DNA from: Bryum argenteum | Taxonomy: Eukaryota > Streptophyta > Bryopsida > Bryales > Bryaceae | DNA: 64,000 bases | Direction: 5' to 3' | Assembly (NCBI GenBank): GCA_037043015.1 | Contig: CM073328.1 | Location: 6,497,409-6,561,408 of the forward strand | Shown here: piece by piece, positions 24,614 to 36,275 of the stretch | How the letters are laid out: every line of letters begins with the position of its first letter | Position numbering within the stretch: the stretch's first letter is position 1 | Position numbers and translations under genes: made by a program | Notes under the pieces: generated by a model | What the model was told of the DNA's origin: nothing | Databases searched by the model: none | The model's input: only the letters and a program-made list of their open reading frames with translations

Positions 24614-26150
24614 TTCTTCTCTCACTAATCAATGCCGTTATTCAATGGCTAGCTCTCTCTAGTAGTACCCCTGTACCCCAACCTTAATTCATGAGCCTCT
24701 GAAACGCATGTCCTACACACAAAAATCCCGGCAACGCTTTCAATACCTCCTCACCATAGCCACTAGTTCGCAAGCAAAAAGATGCGGGAAGATTTCAGAA
24801 CTCAAAAACCAAGAGGGGTACCTTTCAGTGGGCGCGCTTCTTCTTTTCCCGCCTATTTCAACTGGGAAGCAAAAACTCCCGCGATACAAGAAGCTCGTCA
24901 TCGCGAGCTTGAAAAGAGCACACGACCATGATGAAGCAACTGCAAGCGATCATGAAACCCGACATTCTTCGTAAGTTCAAGAAAATAAAGACACAATAAT
25001 CAAGATCCCCAACCCACTCGACCAAGCTCCTGAAGGACAGTCACACACAAACAGCAACTTGCTGGAGATGATAGCCTACTCTGACAATGTGAGCTCACAC
25101 AAACAACAACCTACAGCATCGAACCTTGAGTGATGGCCTAATGTGACGATGTGGGCTATGAACAGAATGCGGTTGAGCTGCGTTCGTAAGCTATGGAGGT
25201 TCATGAAAGACCAACCTACCCCCTCAAAACATACAGCAGGAAACCTCGAGCAAGATCAATAACAACCTGGGAATGGTGGGCTATGAACAGAATGCGGTTC
25301 GTAAGCTAGCTATAGAGAGCTTCACGAGAGACTGATTTAGCGACCCTCCTCGTCAAGACATACAGCAGCAAACCTTGCAAGATCGATCACTAAGTTGGGA
25401 TGATGAGCTGTTCGGAAGGTAGCTATAGAGAGTATTTCAGCAACCTACCTCGTCAAGACATAACCCACAGCAGACATAACTAACAGCAGGGAGCCTTGCG
25501 CAAGATCGAGAACTAAGCTGGGAATGATGGAGCTATGAACAGAATGCAGTTCGTAAGCTAGCTACGGGGAGCTTCATGATAAGCTAGCTACGGAGGTCCA
25601 TCCGAGAGTATATTTCAGCAACCTACCTGGTCAAGACATAACTTCCAGCAAGGAACCTCGAGCAAGATCGACAACTAATGAGCTATGCGGTTCGTAAACA
25701 AGCAATGGGAGCTGGCCAGGGATGAAGAGCTAGCTAAGGAGGCTCTTACAGCAACCTACCTCGTCAAGACATGAGCAAGATCGATGACAGTCAAGCTGGG
25801 GCTTACTACGAACAGAATGAAGCTCTCAAACTTAGCAATGGAGACTGTGGGAGGTTCGTGAGAGAGTATTTCGCTGTAGGTTGTGTGTTTTGCTGTAGGT
25901 TTCGAGAATGGTGTGAGAGAGAGGGTCTGTGTGAGAGTACTGGGTGCTGCTGCATGGTGTTGCAGGGTTCAGAAGGCTGCCATAGCTACTAGCTAGCGGA
26001 CAGACGCAGCAAGCAACAGTCACTTACTTACTTACTGGGGCTAGGACCACATTCCTGCTCGCTCTCAGTCTCAGTCTCTCTCTTGCTCTGTAACTTCCTC
26101 GATTGCTCCCTCGATTCGACCCGGCCACAATAATTCTGCGCCTGCAGGGC
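24614..26150 (-). promoter_or_regulatory. Leader/promoter region of the large gene, containing degenerate tandem repeats
   Basis: A possible leader acceptor (TTTTTGTGTGTAG) lies at about 24725 on the minus strand. Between about 25080 and 25790 a unit of roughly 100-175 bp recurs about six times. Its landmarks are 'caacctacctcgtcaagaca', 'gcaagatcgat', 'aacagaatgcggttcgtaag' and 'gctagcta'. CT-rich sequence at 26050-26110 would suit a transcription start region. No protein frame in this stretch is convincing. Confidence 0.4.
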
Positions 26151-26441
26151 CCCGTTGCCACCGATTGATCCTGTCGTTCCTTTCTTTCGTTCTTTCACTG
26201 GGGCCCTGCTCTGGGGGAGGAATGAATTATTTCAGGAACCTGCAACCACCGCCTGCGGCTGCCTTTCCGTTCGTCCATCGTTTCTCATCCTGACTTTTCA
26301 TCCGTGTACTCTTACTACCCCCTTGAACATTCTTGTGATTTTGGGAGCTCAATAACTAAAGAAAGTGATTTTTTATCATCTTGTTGGAATTGACGTATGG
26401 TCACATATTTTACGATTTTTGGTTGTATTTAGTCGATATTG

Positions 26442-26666
26442 AGTAATCGCTTTTGTAAGCAAACGAAGTCGAAGGTCGACTTGTCGCATCTAGGGAAGTG
26501 GGGTTTGGTCGAGAAAGGGGTCTTTAGCGAAGGGTTTAGTTTTGGGGATAAGATTTTAGAACATAAAGGCATTGCCAACAGAGTGGCTAAAGTGAAAAGA
26601 TTGGCTAATTGTAGGGAGAAAGAGGTTGTTATTCAATGCGCCACCTTCGGCAGACCATCAAAATAG
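26442..26666 (+). CDS. Orphan open frame, possibly a coding remnant
   Basis: An open frame of about 75 codons with non-random composition (KGIANRVAKVKRLANCREKE). It begins at a non-ATG or weak start and is isolated in AT-rich sequence. It may be a fragment of a mobile-element protein, but I do not recognise it. Low confidence. Confidence 0.15.
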   Translation, partial: SNRFCKQTKSKVDLSHLGKWGLVEKGVFSEGFSFGDKILEHKGIANRVAKVKRLANCREKEVVIQCATFGRPSK

Positions 26667-26941
26667 GTTTCATGCATGTCCGCCGAAAGTAACAGCTTAC
26701 TAGAGCCTTGCTACCACCCAAACATGTCATTTACTTCAAGCTAACTTCATTCTTGGGAGATTTCATCCTGCCTTTTGAATAAACCTTAAACTTTGAAGCT
26801 TTTGAATATCAAGTAATTTCAAATTTTGTCGTAATTTGGTGGAAGGTAGAATATAGCAAGGTCATTCAGTCAATCTGTTGAAAACATTTAGAGTCCTATT
26901 TAGGGTCCAGTCCTATTTATTGAATCGAAATTCACAAGAAC

Positions 26942-26982
26942 TATGACATCTAATGATGTATAACGCATCATTAGATGTCATA
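26942..26982. repeat. Perfect 17-bp inverted repeat with 7-nt loop
   Basis: Arms at 26942-26958 (TATGACATCTAATGATG) and 26966-26982 are exact reverse complements separated by 7 nt. It is not next to a recognisable gene end, so a terminator or small-RNA role is speculative. Confidence 0.6.
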
Positions 26983-26989
26983 CTTTCAT

Positions 26990-28940
26990 GAGAAACGTGT
27001 ATACATTCATAAAAAAGTCATTATATACAATAATGAAAAATTCAAATACCAAAAACAACCTTGTCCAAAACTTTCTCAAAATAATCCTTGGCAAAACAAT
27101 CCAACAATAAAAGACAAAATTTTCCACATTCAAACCCTACCTTTGGTGTAGTTGACCATGTGTCATTAAAATTTATTTCCTAGCCTTAAAAACTTGGCAG
27201 ATTATTGGGTCAGGCCACTCAACACACTTCAAATTTCAGAAACGTAATAATTAAGCTTATTGGGTAGAAATAATAATTTTCAATAAAAAATATTAAAAAA
27301 GAAATAAATGATAAAAAGGTCATGAAAATAAACATTGAGTTTGACTGCATTAAATTCTACACTGACATTAATTTGGTAATAAATTCTTTTTCATACACCA
27401 ATGACAGTACACAGAATTAAAAGTAGGGTTTGTTTTTTTATCCTTGTAATAACTAACTAATAGTAAGAGCAACCAATTGATTGAATCGCCATAATTTTGA
27501 TGACTAGAATTGGCCAACATTGAATTGAATAATATTATTTTTGGTTTCTGAGTTTTGTATCATAATGTCTTGTGACGGTAAATATTGCTTTATGGAAAGT
27601 AATTAGTCAATTTGAAGGTTTAGGAAGAATGGATGAGTTCTCGTCAATATATCGTGTTTTTTGCGTATTTGCATGTCTTCCGGTCAATACCTTGGAGTCT
27701 ACTCTGAAAGGAAGTTTGTATTTAAGCAAATAGAATTCTATTGATACATTGCTCGCCCCATTTTGTAACATGCCTTGTAATCTACAAGGATTATTGTAGA
27801 ATTAGATAAGGCGTATGAAAACACGTTTGAGAAGCTATAGCTGAATTGCAATCTATACGCTTAGAGATCTGCTCCGCATTTTATTGCAGACATGTGAGCA
27901 TCATTAATACACTTGTGAGCACCATTGGGATCGAGTTGTGGTGTCACTCATAAATATTTTTTGAATGTCAAGAGCATGCGGCTAATGGAAACTCAGTGTC
28001 TTGTGGTTGCAATTCATGCAATCTCACCAAATCCCTAGGATTAATCTCACCCTAAAAAATTCTATAGACAAAGTGCACATTAATTGTCACAACCGTACCA
28101 TTGGATTCCCAAGACATGCTTTTACATATCCTGCTAAATATCTTGAAGTGCAAAACGTATTGCATGCTCTACCGTCACTAATCTACGCCTCCCCTCACAC
28201 CTTCAAGGGTTAAGGTAGATACAGGAAAATCCAATCATTTGAACCCAATTCAAGTCAAGCTTGAATGTGGCAAACACTTTAGAGAAGATATCCACAGAGA
28301 TGCTCTCAAAAAAATTGGGCCTTAAAAAATTAAGACATATTGTACCTTCTTGAGAAATTTCTCTAAAAATTTGTGCAAAAGGCATTTTGCGGTGCTGATC
28401 TTGTTAACATAAGGTCGAAGGGGTCGAAATTCGGTATGAACTAAGTGTGGTTCAATACAATTGGGATGAAACATCATGATGAAATTTTTGATAGTTAGAG
28501 TGCATGGATGAAAGTTGTTTGATTGCTTCATCTATATATTTAAGACATGTGTTTGTTTGGATTTGTTGTCATTTTCTTTGAGACCGTGGAGGCTTCGGCA
28601 CTTATAAACCCCACGCAAAGATCTCGTGCATGGTTCGGCTCACAATAGCCAAGGGGTTGCCAATAGGCGCCTAGCGACAGAGATTGGGCTTGAAGGTACA
28701 TGTTCACTTTATAACCAGAATGCATTGCGGACTAAAGAGCCCCTGTAATATAGCTATTCGGCGGTCTTCCTAGCATGGAAGCACTTACTACTTACTTATC
28801 TTGCCTAGCCTGGCCAATGCACCTCCAACTTTGTACAACTCGGAGTTTGTCTTGTTCAAGAGATCTTGGCCGACCACAACCCAACGATCGAAGATGAAGA
28901 CGACGAGGCATTAAATTGCAATTAGGGCTCTCCTTCTGCT
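26990..28940. other. AT-rich intergenic stretch, no gene seen
   Basis: No coding frame with protein-like composition was found on either strand. 28600-28900 is richer in GC and may include decayed SINE body sequence. It leads into the tail fragment at 28960. Confidence 0.4.
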
Positions 28941-28950
28941 AGTTAATGTG

Positions 28951-29072
28951 GAGATACCAGATAGATAGAAACTCCGGTCCCTTTCTAAGGGGCCGACGTG
29001 AATGAAGTGTCCGTTTATAATGCTAATATCCCGATGGCCACCGGACAAGGGGAAATTGGAACAGAGATACCA
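28951..29072 (-). mobile_element. 5'-truncated SINE tail with 9-bp target-site duplication
   Basis: A 104-bp fragment (28960-29063) matches the 3' part of the full-length SINE at 60118-60488, in the same minus orientation. It is flanked by direct repeats GAGATACCA at 28951-28959 and 29064-29072. It ends in a (TATC)n-like tail. The truncation plus duplication fit target-primed reverse transcription. Confidence 0.75.
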
Positions 29073-29207
29073 TGGCATGTTATCTGATGAGCACTCCTAT
29101 GGAGTATGTGAACCCAACATTGCGAACATGATTTAGGATCTAGGGTATTTCACCTGGAAGTTTATGGAAACCTTCTTCCTCAAGAGCATCCCGCTCCTCA
29201 CTTTGAG

Positions 29208-29368
29208 TTTCCCCCTCCCTTTGTCTATTCCCGAAAGGGGTGAGTAGTCTTGTATCAATGGACCCCTGTCCAGTGGACATCGGCTCATTGTCTTGACGAA
29301 CAGACACTCTATTCACGCCGGCCTTGTAAAAGGACCGGAGTTCATATCTATCTATCTTTCCCCCTCCC
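29208..29368 (+). mobile_element. 5'-truncated SINE tail with 12-bp target-site duplication
   Basis: A 137-bp fragment (29220-29356), plus orientation, matches the same SINE 3' region and ends in a (TATC)n tail. The flanking direct repeats TTTCCCCCTCCC lie at 29208-29219 and 29357-29368. It is an independent insertion only about 150 bp from the previous one and in the opposite orientation. Confidence 0.75.
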
Positions 29369-29929
29369 CCAAGAATTTAGCAAAATCATGTTGGCTACCC
29401 GGATTCGACCACAACATGAATTGGGGCGCAGCCCCCGGATGCTCGGACACCTCTGCTTCGGAACGCCGAGGCTCAAGTATTTTGCCCCTCTCGCCACCTC
29501 GTTTCCATTTACGACAAATTTTCTAAAAATGAGTTCTTTTTGTGTACAAATGAGTTGAACCATTAAGGGCTTACAACTCCTCATCAAAAACAAAGACTTT
29601 CAACCTTTCTTACTTCTCTTATGATTCTCTTGAAAAAAACCCCCAAAAAGTCACATTTTGATCGTCCAAATAAATGGAGATGACTAAAAACAACAATATG
29701 GATTGAGAGCATTTTATTTTGTTGTCGGATGAATCTTTTCTAAAAGTCCTACTCACGCTCATAGGGAGCCAATAAAAAATGAGTGCCCTTACATCGATTC
29801 TTATATTCTCTTCTCATTTCCATTCTCATCAATAGTGTACATGTGCAACAAGGCCCCACACGAAGCTCTAAAAGGTCTTCAATGACAAGAGCTTGGACGT
29901 TGACGCACATAAATCATCGACGACTTTTT

Positions 29930-30065
29930 TTCCCTCAATCCAATTCGAGCAATTTTTCTCCCTTCATTCGATTTGAGCTTTTTTCCCCTCCGTTTGATTC
30001 GAGCAAATTTCTCCCGTTCGATTCGAGCAAATTTTTCCCTCCATTCGATTCGAGCAAATTTTTTG
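29930..30065. repeat. Minisatellite of about 26-30 bp units
   Basis: About five copies of a unit like 'attcgattcgagcaaattt' followed by a T/C-rich spacer. Open frames across it reflect the repeat and not a gene. Confidence 0.6.
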
Positions 30066-30479
30066 CCCTTCTCAACGTGCCCCGGCCAGCAACGAGAATT
30101 GACTATCCATAGCTATTTGTCAGTCGTTACAATTGTGGAATTATATATCTCGGTAGATAGGGGATCGGGTCCCATCAAATAATCCCCCACAACAATCAGG
30201 CTCACGCTTTATCCTTTCCTTCGCAAGCATGGCCTGACTGATGCCAACTTTTTTTGGGTGCGAAAAAACACTCCCGGCAAAATTTGGATGATGCAAACTT
30301 ATTCGGTGCGGCGTGCCATGTATCATGTACTTGACGGCCTCATGTTGTGAGTCATGCAAATAATTTGCGAGGACGTTGAAATTAATTAAATTGTTATTCT
30401 TCACAATAACATGAATGTTGCTCAATGTGAAGTAATGTGCTCAATAGTGGCTCAAGTTTCAAAATGGCATATAGTAAAG

Positions 30480-30603
30480 TATGTAGAAGATCCATTGGTG
30501 TGATGGCCTCTGGGCATACATCCAAGGATAGGTCGAACGAACAGTCTATTCATGCCGACCTCTAAATAGGTTGGAGTTTCTCTTCTTTTTCTATGTAGAA
30601 GAT
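30480..30603 (+). mobile_element. Short retroposon, about 100 bp, with 12-bp target-site duplication
   Basis: The element 30492-30591 starts CCATTGGTGTGATG and ends in a TCTTCTT-rich tail. It is flanked by TATGTAGAAGAT at 30480-30491 and 30592-30603. It matches 61093-61196 over its whole length, with the same 5' start. Its last 50 bp resemble the 3' end of the larger SINE ('cgacctct.aaa.ag' and 'gagtttct'). Confidence 0.75.
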
Positions 30604-30609
30604 TGAAGA

Positions 30610-31680
30610 TGTTGGAATCATTCTTGTATTGGATTGTAAGATCAACCAATGGCTACCTAGTATGTGTTGTGCTCTATCAATCACTCCCAAAGGGCATCAA
30701 CTGATTTTGGAATCATAACTTTCGGACTCTTCTAGAAATTGTTATGAAGGAATACTTGTAGGTGTTCCTACAAGAGCCTAGTCTAATATGTTCATGATAA
30801 TTATGTCAAAAATAAACCCTAGAAGCTATTATGTACCTCTCGCAAAACTCATCCTAGTGAACCATTTTTGATAACTTTTGCGCAATCTACCTAAATGCAA
30901 ATAATTATTTTAGTACCACCACATAATGACTACTTGTACCTGCATGGTCATTTCGGCAGAAATTAAGACCTATTTTTGGGTGCCAAAAATACAAAATTTG
31001 TTAAAAACAACAAAGACATATTTGTTCTCAAGAAAATCAGAATAGATTTGCCAAGTTCAAAAACACAAAATTAAATGATTATTCGGCAATACAATGCCAA
31101 AATGGCCATGCCGGTATGGTAATGTGCAACTTCCACACCGTCTACGTGTGAATTGAGCTTGGTAAGCCCCCGTATGTGCACATACGGGTTATACGAGTGT
31201 GAATATCAAATTTTGGCATATGTTGGACGACATATACGGAGCCCAAGTGCATCCACATGAAGAATTGCGATAGTTTTGGAATGCGTAAAAAGCGTGTGCG
31301 AGCGAGGTGCATGTACGATGGCAAAGATCACTTCAGAAATGCTGATGTTTCAGAAGCGTACTTAAATTTCCACGTCCGGACATCCACTTTGACCAACTTG
31401 CACACAATCTCGCGTACCATGTCCTCGATCAAATGTACTGCTCATTTTGAAATAATAAACTAACAACTTTGTCATTGTGTTCAGAAGTGTTAAATCAATC
31501 AACTTGCACTTTGTATGCCAAAAAAATAATATTGTCGTAATCACAATAATTGGGTTGGTTGTGTACAAGTTTCTAGTGTGTGCGCTCACCACCGTTATTT
31601 GTTCACTCATGATTTGGGGTTCTTGAATCTCATTGTATGAGTATCTCGAAAGTTCTTTGGAGGAACAACATGTCGCCCAC
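30610..31680. other. Intergenic, no gene recognised
   Basis: AT-rich, with no frame of protein-like composition and no clear repeat boundary. Confidence 0.4.
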
Positions 31681-31687
31681 ATAGGAT

Positions 31688-31929
31688 TTAACCCTTAAAC
31701 GTCAGACCCAGCCCGAGGGGTTGGGTTTTTTTTTGAGAGAATCTTGCTCATAACTTACACTCCATTATACCAAATGGAATTTTTAGAATTCCAAACTGAG
31801 CACCTTAAAGAGATCTATACTTTCTTAAAATAGAGCTCACGCAAATTAAAAATAGAATAATGCTAAAAGTGGAGTTTTAAAGAGATTTTGGGTGTGGTAT
31901 CATGAAAGCATATGACGTTTAAGGGTTAA
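31688..31929. mobile_element. TIR MITE flanked by TTAA
   Basis: The element 31692-31925 (234 bp) has perfect 13-bp terminal inverted repeats (CCCTTAAACGTCA) and exact TTAA on both sides (31688-31691, 31926-31929). It has the same architecture as 3150-3382 and 37531-37805. It encodes no protein. Confidence 0.7.
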
Positions 31930-32354
31930 GATAGTGCTCATTGTAGTTCCACCATTAGTACGTGAACTACCGTCCAGGAAGAGCCTAAGGTTAATACAAA
32001 TGCAGCCTATGAAATCATGAAATCGCCTACAAAAATTTGAAAGTGTAGGACGAAGAACTAAAGGCAATTTAGAAGCATTGGAATTTTGCCTATGCCACAA
32101 AAAATGCATGGGATTTTTTGCCTACATATATATTATAAAAGAGAGGATCTCGGCCACTTATCTTTCTTCAAAATATAGATCTTAGGCTTCTTTTAGGGGG
32201 CTATTAAATGTACCGCAAATGCGGCTATAACAATCAATGGCCTAGAAAGGCTCTTGTGATGTCATGCAACTCGAACACCCCGAATCTTTCCCATGTTGTC
32301 TTAGATGAAAATTGATTATCATTAATAATTTCCGTCCACCATTTTATTACGCAA

Positions 32355-32576
32355 CTACACTAAATAGGTAGATTAGTGTTAGATTTTTATAAAATTTGAA
32401 AATGCTATAAGTATTTACCTTTGATAAAATAAATTACCAAGAGTATTGATTCCAATACCATGGAAGGATCCCCATCTTCAGGAATGCAAAGGGTAAATTT
32501 TTTGACCAATAGTAAAAACTTATAACATATTTATATGAATTAGTGTATCTAACACTAATCTACCTATTTAGTGTAG
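32355..32576. mobile_element. 222-bp MITE with CACTA-like ends, copy 1
   Basis: The terminal inverted repeats are perfect over 29 bp, starting CTACACTAAATAGGTAGATT. The same element occurs at 35892-36113, exactly the same length (222 bp) but inverted. Inner termini read CACTA/TAGTG. No clean target-site duplication is visible: the left flank is 'cgcaa' and the right 'tgcaa'. Non-autonomous. Confidence 0.8.
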
Positions 32577-32692
32577 TGCAAGCTGACGCACTCGGAACCT
32601 CCTTCTCAAAGTCTTAATTTGTCAGCTAATCGATACCCTTGCATGTATTCAAAATGTTAAGGTAGTGTTCGCAATGACCACTCATGAGGTAA

Positions 32693-32806
32693 GGGGGGGG
32701 GGGCATGAATTTGTGCTCGGACGGGGTGGGGGGCATAAATTTGTTCTCGGAAGGGGGGCATGAATTTGTTCTCGGACGGGGGAATTTGTTCTCGGACGGG
32801 GGGGGG
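32693..32806 (+). repeat. G-rich minisatellite
   Basis: Four units of GGGG(n)-catgaatttgttctcggac-type sequence, with G-runs of 4 to 11. It could form G-quadruplexes. Length is likely variable and sequencing-prone. Confidence 0.7.
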
Positions 32807-33207
32807 TTATGAATATGGTACGGAGTTATTTGGGGATGAAATGGTGAAAGGGAGTAAATATGAGAGTAGCTGGGGTGTCTGTGTACTTTTGGATGCAAGA
32901 GCAGCTGAGGAACATGGCCTACCTGACATGAGCATTATTGACATCTTGCTCATCTTGTTTGCCACCCGCCCACCCCCATTGCCTACCCCCTCAATAATGG
33001 ATACCCCACCTTTGCTGCTGCTGCCCCCTAATCCTTCCCCTATTCTTTTTCACCTCTTTCTTAACACCTTCTATATTATCATAGTTCTTTTAAGTTAGTA
33101 TTTATTCAAGAAAATTTTATTTGATAAAAGTGATATGTGTATGTTTTAAAACTTGTTGGAATCTTGCTCTAATGAAGATTTGATCACCTTACAATTTCCC
33201 TTAACCC

Positions 33208-33227
33208 CTTCTTCTTCTTCTTCTTCT

Positions 33228-33269
<42 letters not shown>
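33208..33269. repeat. (CTT)n followed by a 40-T run
   Basis: About seven CTT units run into about 40 consecutive T. On the minus strand this is a poly(A) followed by GAA repeats. It could be the tail of a retroposon, but no element body or target-site duplication was found. Confidence 0.7.
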
Positions 33270-33270
<1 letters not shown>

Positions 33271-33404
33271 GAGCCACATGTGCACTCCTTTTTCTGAGTC
33301 ATGTGCACTCCTAGCCATGTCAATGAAGTTTTAGATTCTTTATTTTTAGATTTCCAACTATAGATCTTGTACCTTACTTGCTTTTAAGTTGCCGCTAAAA
33401 TTTT

Positions 33405-33645
33405 TAACCGTTGGATCTTCTCCATTTGTGAGATTGTGACGTTCAAAGTTGATGCAAAAGGTTTTTGGTCATTGCACGGGACACATAGTGTAAATGGTGT
33501 CAAGAACAAGTTGAAGTTTGTTACCCCCCAACATATTGGGCATTTTTTTTTTCCCATGTAGGTAATCAAGTTAGATATGCTCATGCAAAGTTTTGGAGAC
33601 TCATTCCGCTTTTCTTACCTTCGTGCAAACTATCCTCTAAAAGAA
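33405..33645. repeat. Dispersed repeat, related to 48125-48355
   Basis: Colinear similarity with 48125-48355: 'tttgtgagat', 'cgttcaaagttgatgcaaaa', 'gggacacatagtgt' and 'catgtaggtaatca'. It is followed at 33650-33790 by sequence resembling the reverse complement of the 3154-3378 MITE, which lacks a second end. Non-coding. Confidence 0.55.
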
Positions 33646-33799
33646 GGTTTACCCCTAAAAGGTCTGAGCGTGCCGTGGGGACCAGTAGTAGAATACGGTG
33701 TATTTTGGTTGTATTTGGAGTGAATGCACACCTTAGTTAGATTGGTGTAAAACATGTAAAAGTTGATATAGTAAAACATGCATTTCATGAGGTGTATTT

Positions 33800-35730
33800 G
33801 GTTCAATAAAAAATTGAGCGTCATGTACGTGCCTTTATAAGCTTGTGAATTTTGAGAAAATTGGAATTTAGTAAATTGAGATGTTTAAGGTTTAAAGTAG
33901 AGGTGCTAGAATATGACCAAAGCTAGAAAAACAACCCCTCTCAAAAAACCTAGCCAAAATCACATCTAACATCCAACGTCTTCGTAGTAAACATTTTGAA
34001 TACAATCATATTACTCCACTTCCAACTAACAAAAGAATAATCATGAACTTATGATTCCAACTAAACTAATCTCCCACAAACATTGCACTTTTTCTTTTTG
34101 AAAAATAATTCACTTAGCCACTCCACAACCAAACATGCTAATTTGACAATTTCAATTTCCTCTCTATACAATATATTCAATTTTTTTAATAAATCCAAAT
34201 TTAAAGCTCACAATTCCTGTGTGATGGGATAGTAACCAACATTAAAATCAGCTTAAAAGTAATCACATGTTATAAGGTGGCTGACTGACACTTTCTGCCC
34301 CACCTTGTGTGGTTTTATGACTTTTCAGGTGCATTCAGAGCATGGGGGAAAAATCATTGGGATTTATTTGAATATAAGTTACATAATGATAGGCATCAAT
34401 TCTTGTAAATTCAATTCACGATAGATTTATGATAAGCAGACATTGTAAGATTCACTGGTAAACATTAAAAGTGTTATGGTTTATTTTTTTACTAAAATGT
34501 TCATTGGATTTTTGTTGGTTAGTTAGAGTATTGAAAGTGGAATCTGTAGATGTACCAGAAATTTACACACTCTAGAATGTACAGCGTATGTACATACATC
34601 AACCCTAAATGATCATGGTGTTTTGGGAGTTTTGAAAACTGCAATTTTCTACCACGTTGTCAACTTTGAGGTACAAGAACCTTTTTTACATGGCTTTCAA
34701 ACTTTGAACGGTAGAATCTTGAAGGTAAGTATCATTAGAGGTTGTGGTAACACTTTCGACCGTTGGATCTTCATCACTTGTGAGATCGTAACTTTCAAAG
34801 TTAAGGTGGAAGAAGGTTACCCCTTTCTTTCTAGACCTCTTGCTTTTGTAAATTCTGAAGGATGCCCTTGTATGACTTGTTAAGGATTTTGACTTGGGTC
34901 ACTTGAAAATTTGTGTAGTGATTTGGTGATGAACATATTCCCAAAAAAATTGAAAATGATAAAATTGAATTGCCCCACTCGGATTTGAAAACAAATGCTC
35001 TTCAAGCCTAAAAATTGCATATCTAACCTTGCAGTTTCTACCACATATACTTTGTTATATTCCCACCTCCACAAAACATCGTAGTCCCAAACTCTACTCT
35101 TTTTACTTCTTCATCGAGCCTAGTGGAAACCCAAAAATGTCGATGTGGCTGATGTGGTTATTTAGTTAGAATTTGATGAAAATTGACAATTGTAATAATT
35201 GATTGAAGAACACAAAGTTATAGAAAAAAAGAAAAACGATCTTGTTTAAATTCTCGACACCACTTTCTACTAATATATTAATAAGAAATAAGAACCTTGT
35301 GTACCAAAAATGACTTCTCATGGCCCTAAAGTGTAAAGTGGCCCTAAGCTTGGGAAAGGATTTTGAGCAAAATCAAATCAAGCATTCAGTTGAAATGCAG
35401 TATGTTGACCCCCCTCTGAAGACAGAATGAATGTCAGCATTACCCCCCCCCCCATAGTAGCTGTCATCTGACACCGTGGCAGGCAAATCATGGCCATGTC
35501 ATCAGCTGCCATGCCAGGTCAGAGGATGTGTAAGGGGAACCATCACCCACCACCAATCCACGCTGGCACCTGCCATTAACTTACCACCAGGAAAAAGGAC
35601 TGCATGCCGCCGCAGCCATGCACAAATAAAACAAACAAAAACCCTAGCGAGTCAAGCTGACCAATTAGAAACTGCTCACTCTTGTTACTGTGTACATATT
35701 GGATTCTTAAAATGTACCTTATTCGTACAT
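33800..35730. other. AT-rich intergenic stretch, no gene seen
   Basis: No convincing frame. 'ccgttggatctt' motifs near 34760 recur in neighbouring repeats. 35450-35640 is locally GC-rich but not coding. Confidence 0.4.
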
Positions 35731-35737
35731 TTTGAAA

Positions 35738-36275
35738 CGTGGTTAGGGGTATCTTAGGGTTTCACATATGGGTACTGGATGAAGCATCACCATAGTTCAC
35801 CCAACTATGGTGGGGTCCTTGGACTTTGTTGCATGGGTACCTCAAAGCTTTTTGGGGGATACTATGTCAAGTATCTTCAAGGCACTAGTAACTACACTAA
35901 ATAGGTAGATTAGTGTTAGATACACTAATTTACATAAAGATGTTATAAGTTTTTATTGTTGGTCAATATTTTTACCCTATGTATCGACCAAGATGGGGAT
36001 CCTTTCACAATACAGGAATCAATGCTCTTGGTAATTATTTTTCTGAGTAGTAAAAACTTATAGTATTTTCAAATCTTATAAAAATCTAACACTAATCTAC
36101 CTATTTAGTGTAGCTAAAAACTAGCGTACTTATAGTTTCCACCCTCGAAAGGGGGAAGTAACTAGTATTGTCAATGACCCCTCGTCCACTAGGCATCGGG
36201 TTATTAGCATTACGAATGGACACTAACTTCATTCACGCCAACCTCTTAGAAAGGAACCGAAGTTTCTATCTATCT
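35738..36275 (+). mobile_element. SINE copy interrupted by the 222-bp MITE
   Basis: After removal of 35892-36113 the sequence aligns with the reverse complement of the SINE at 60118-60488, including 'cccaacta', 'tacctcaaag', 'gtatcttcaaggca' and the tail ending in TCTATCTATC. The head is diverged ('gtggttaggg'). Boundaries are approximate, and a weak TATTGGAT repeat flanks it at 35698 and 36276. Confidence 0.65.
35892..36113. mobile_element. 222-bp MITE with CACTA-like ends, copy 2 (nested in SINE)
   Basis: Same perfect 29-bp TIRs and length as 32355-32576, with the interior as its reverse complement. It is inserted in a SINE. The uninterrupted SINE at 60270-60290 gives the approximate empty site. 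Confidence 0.8.

Noticed and set aside
29930-30112. Open frame of FFPFDSSKF-type repeats
   Set aside because: It is the translation of a minisatellite, and all frames across the repeat are equally open.
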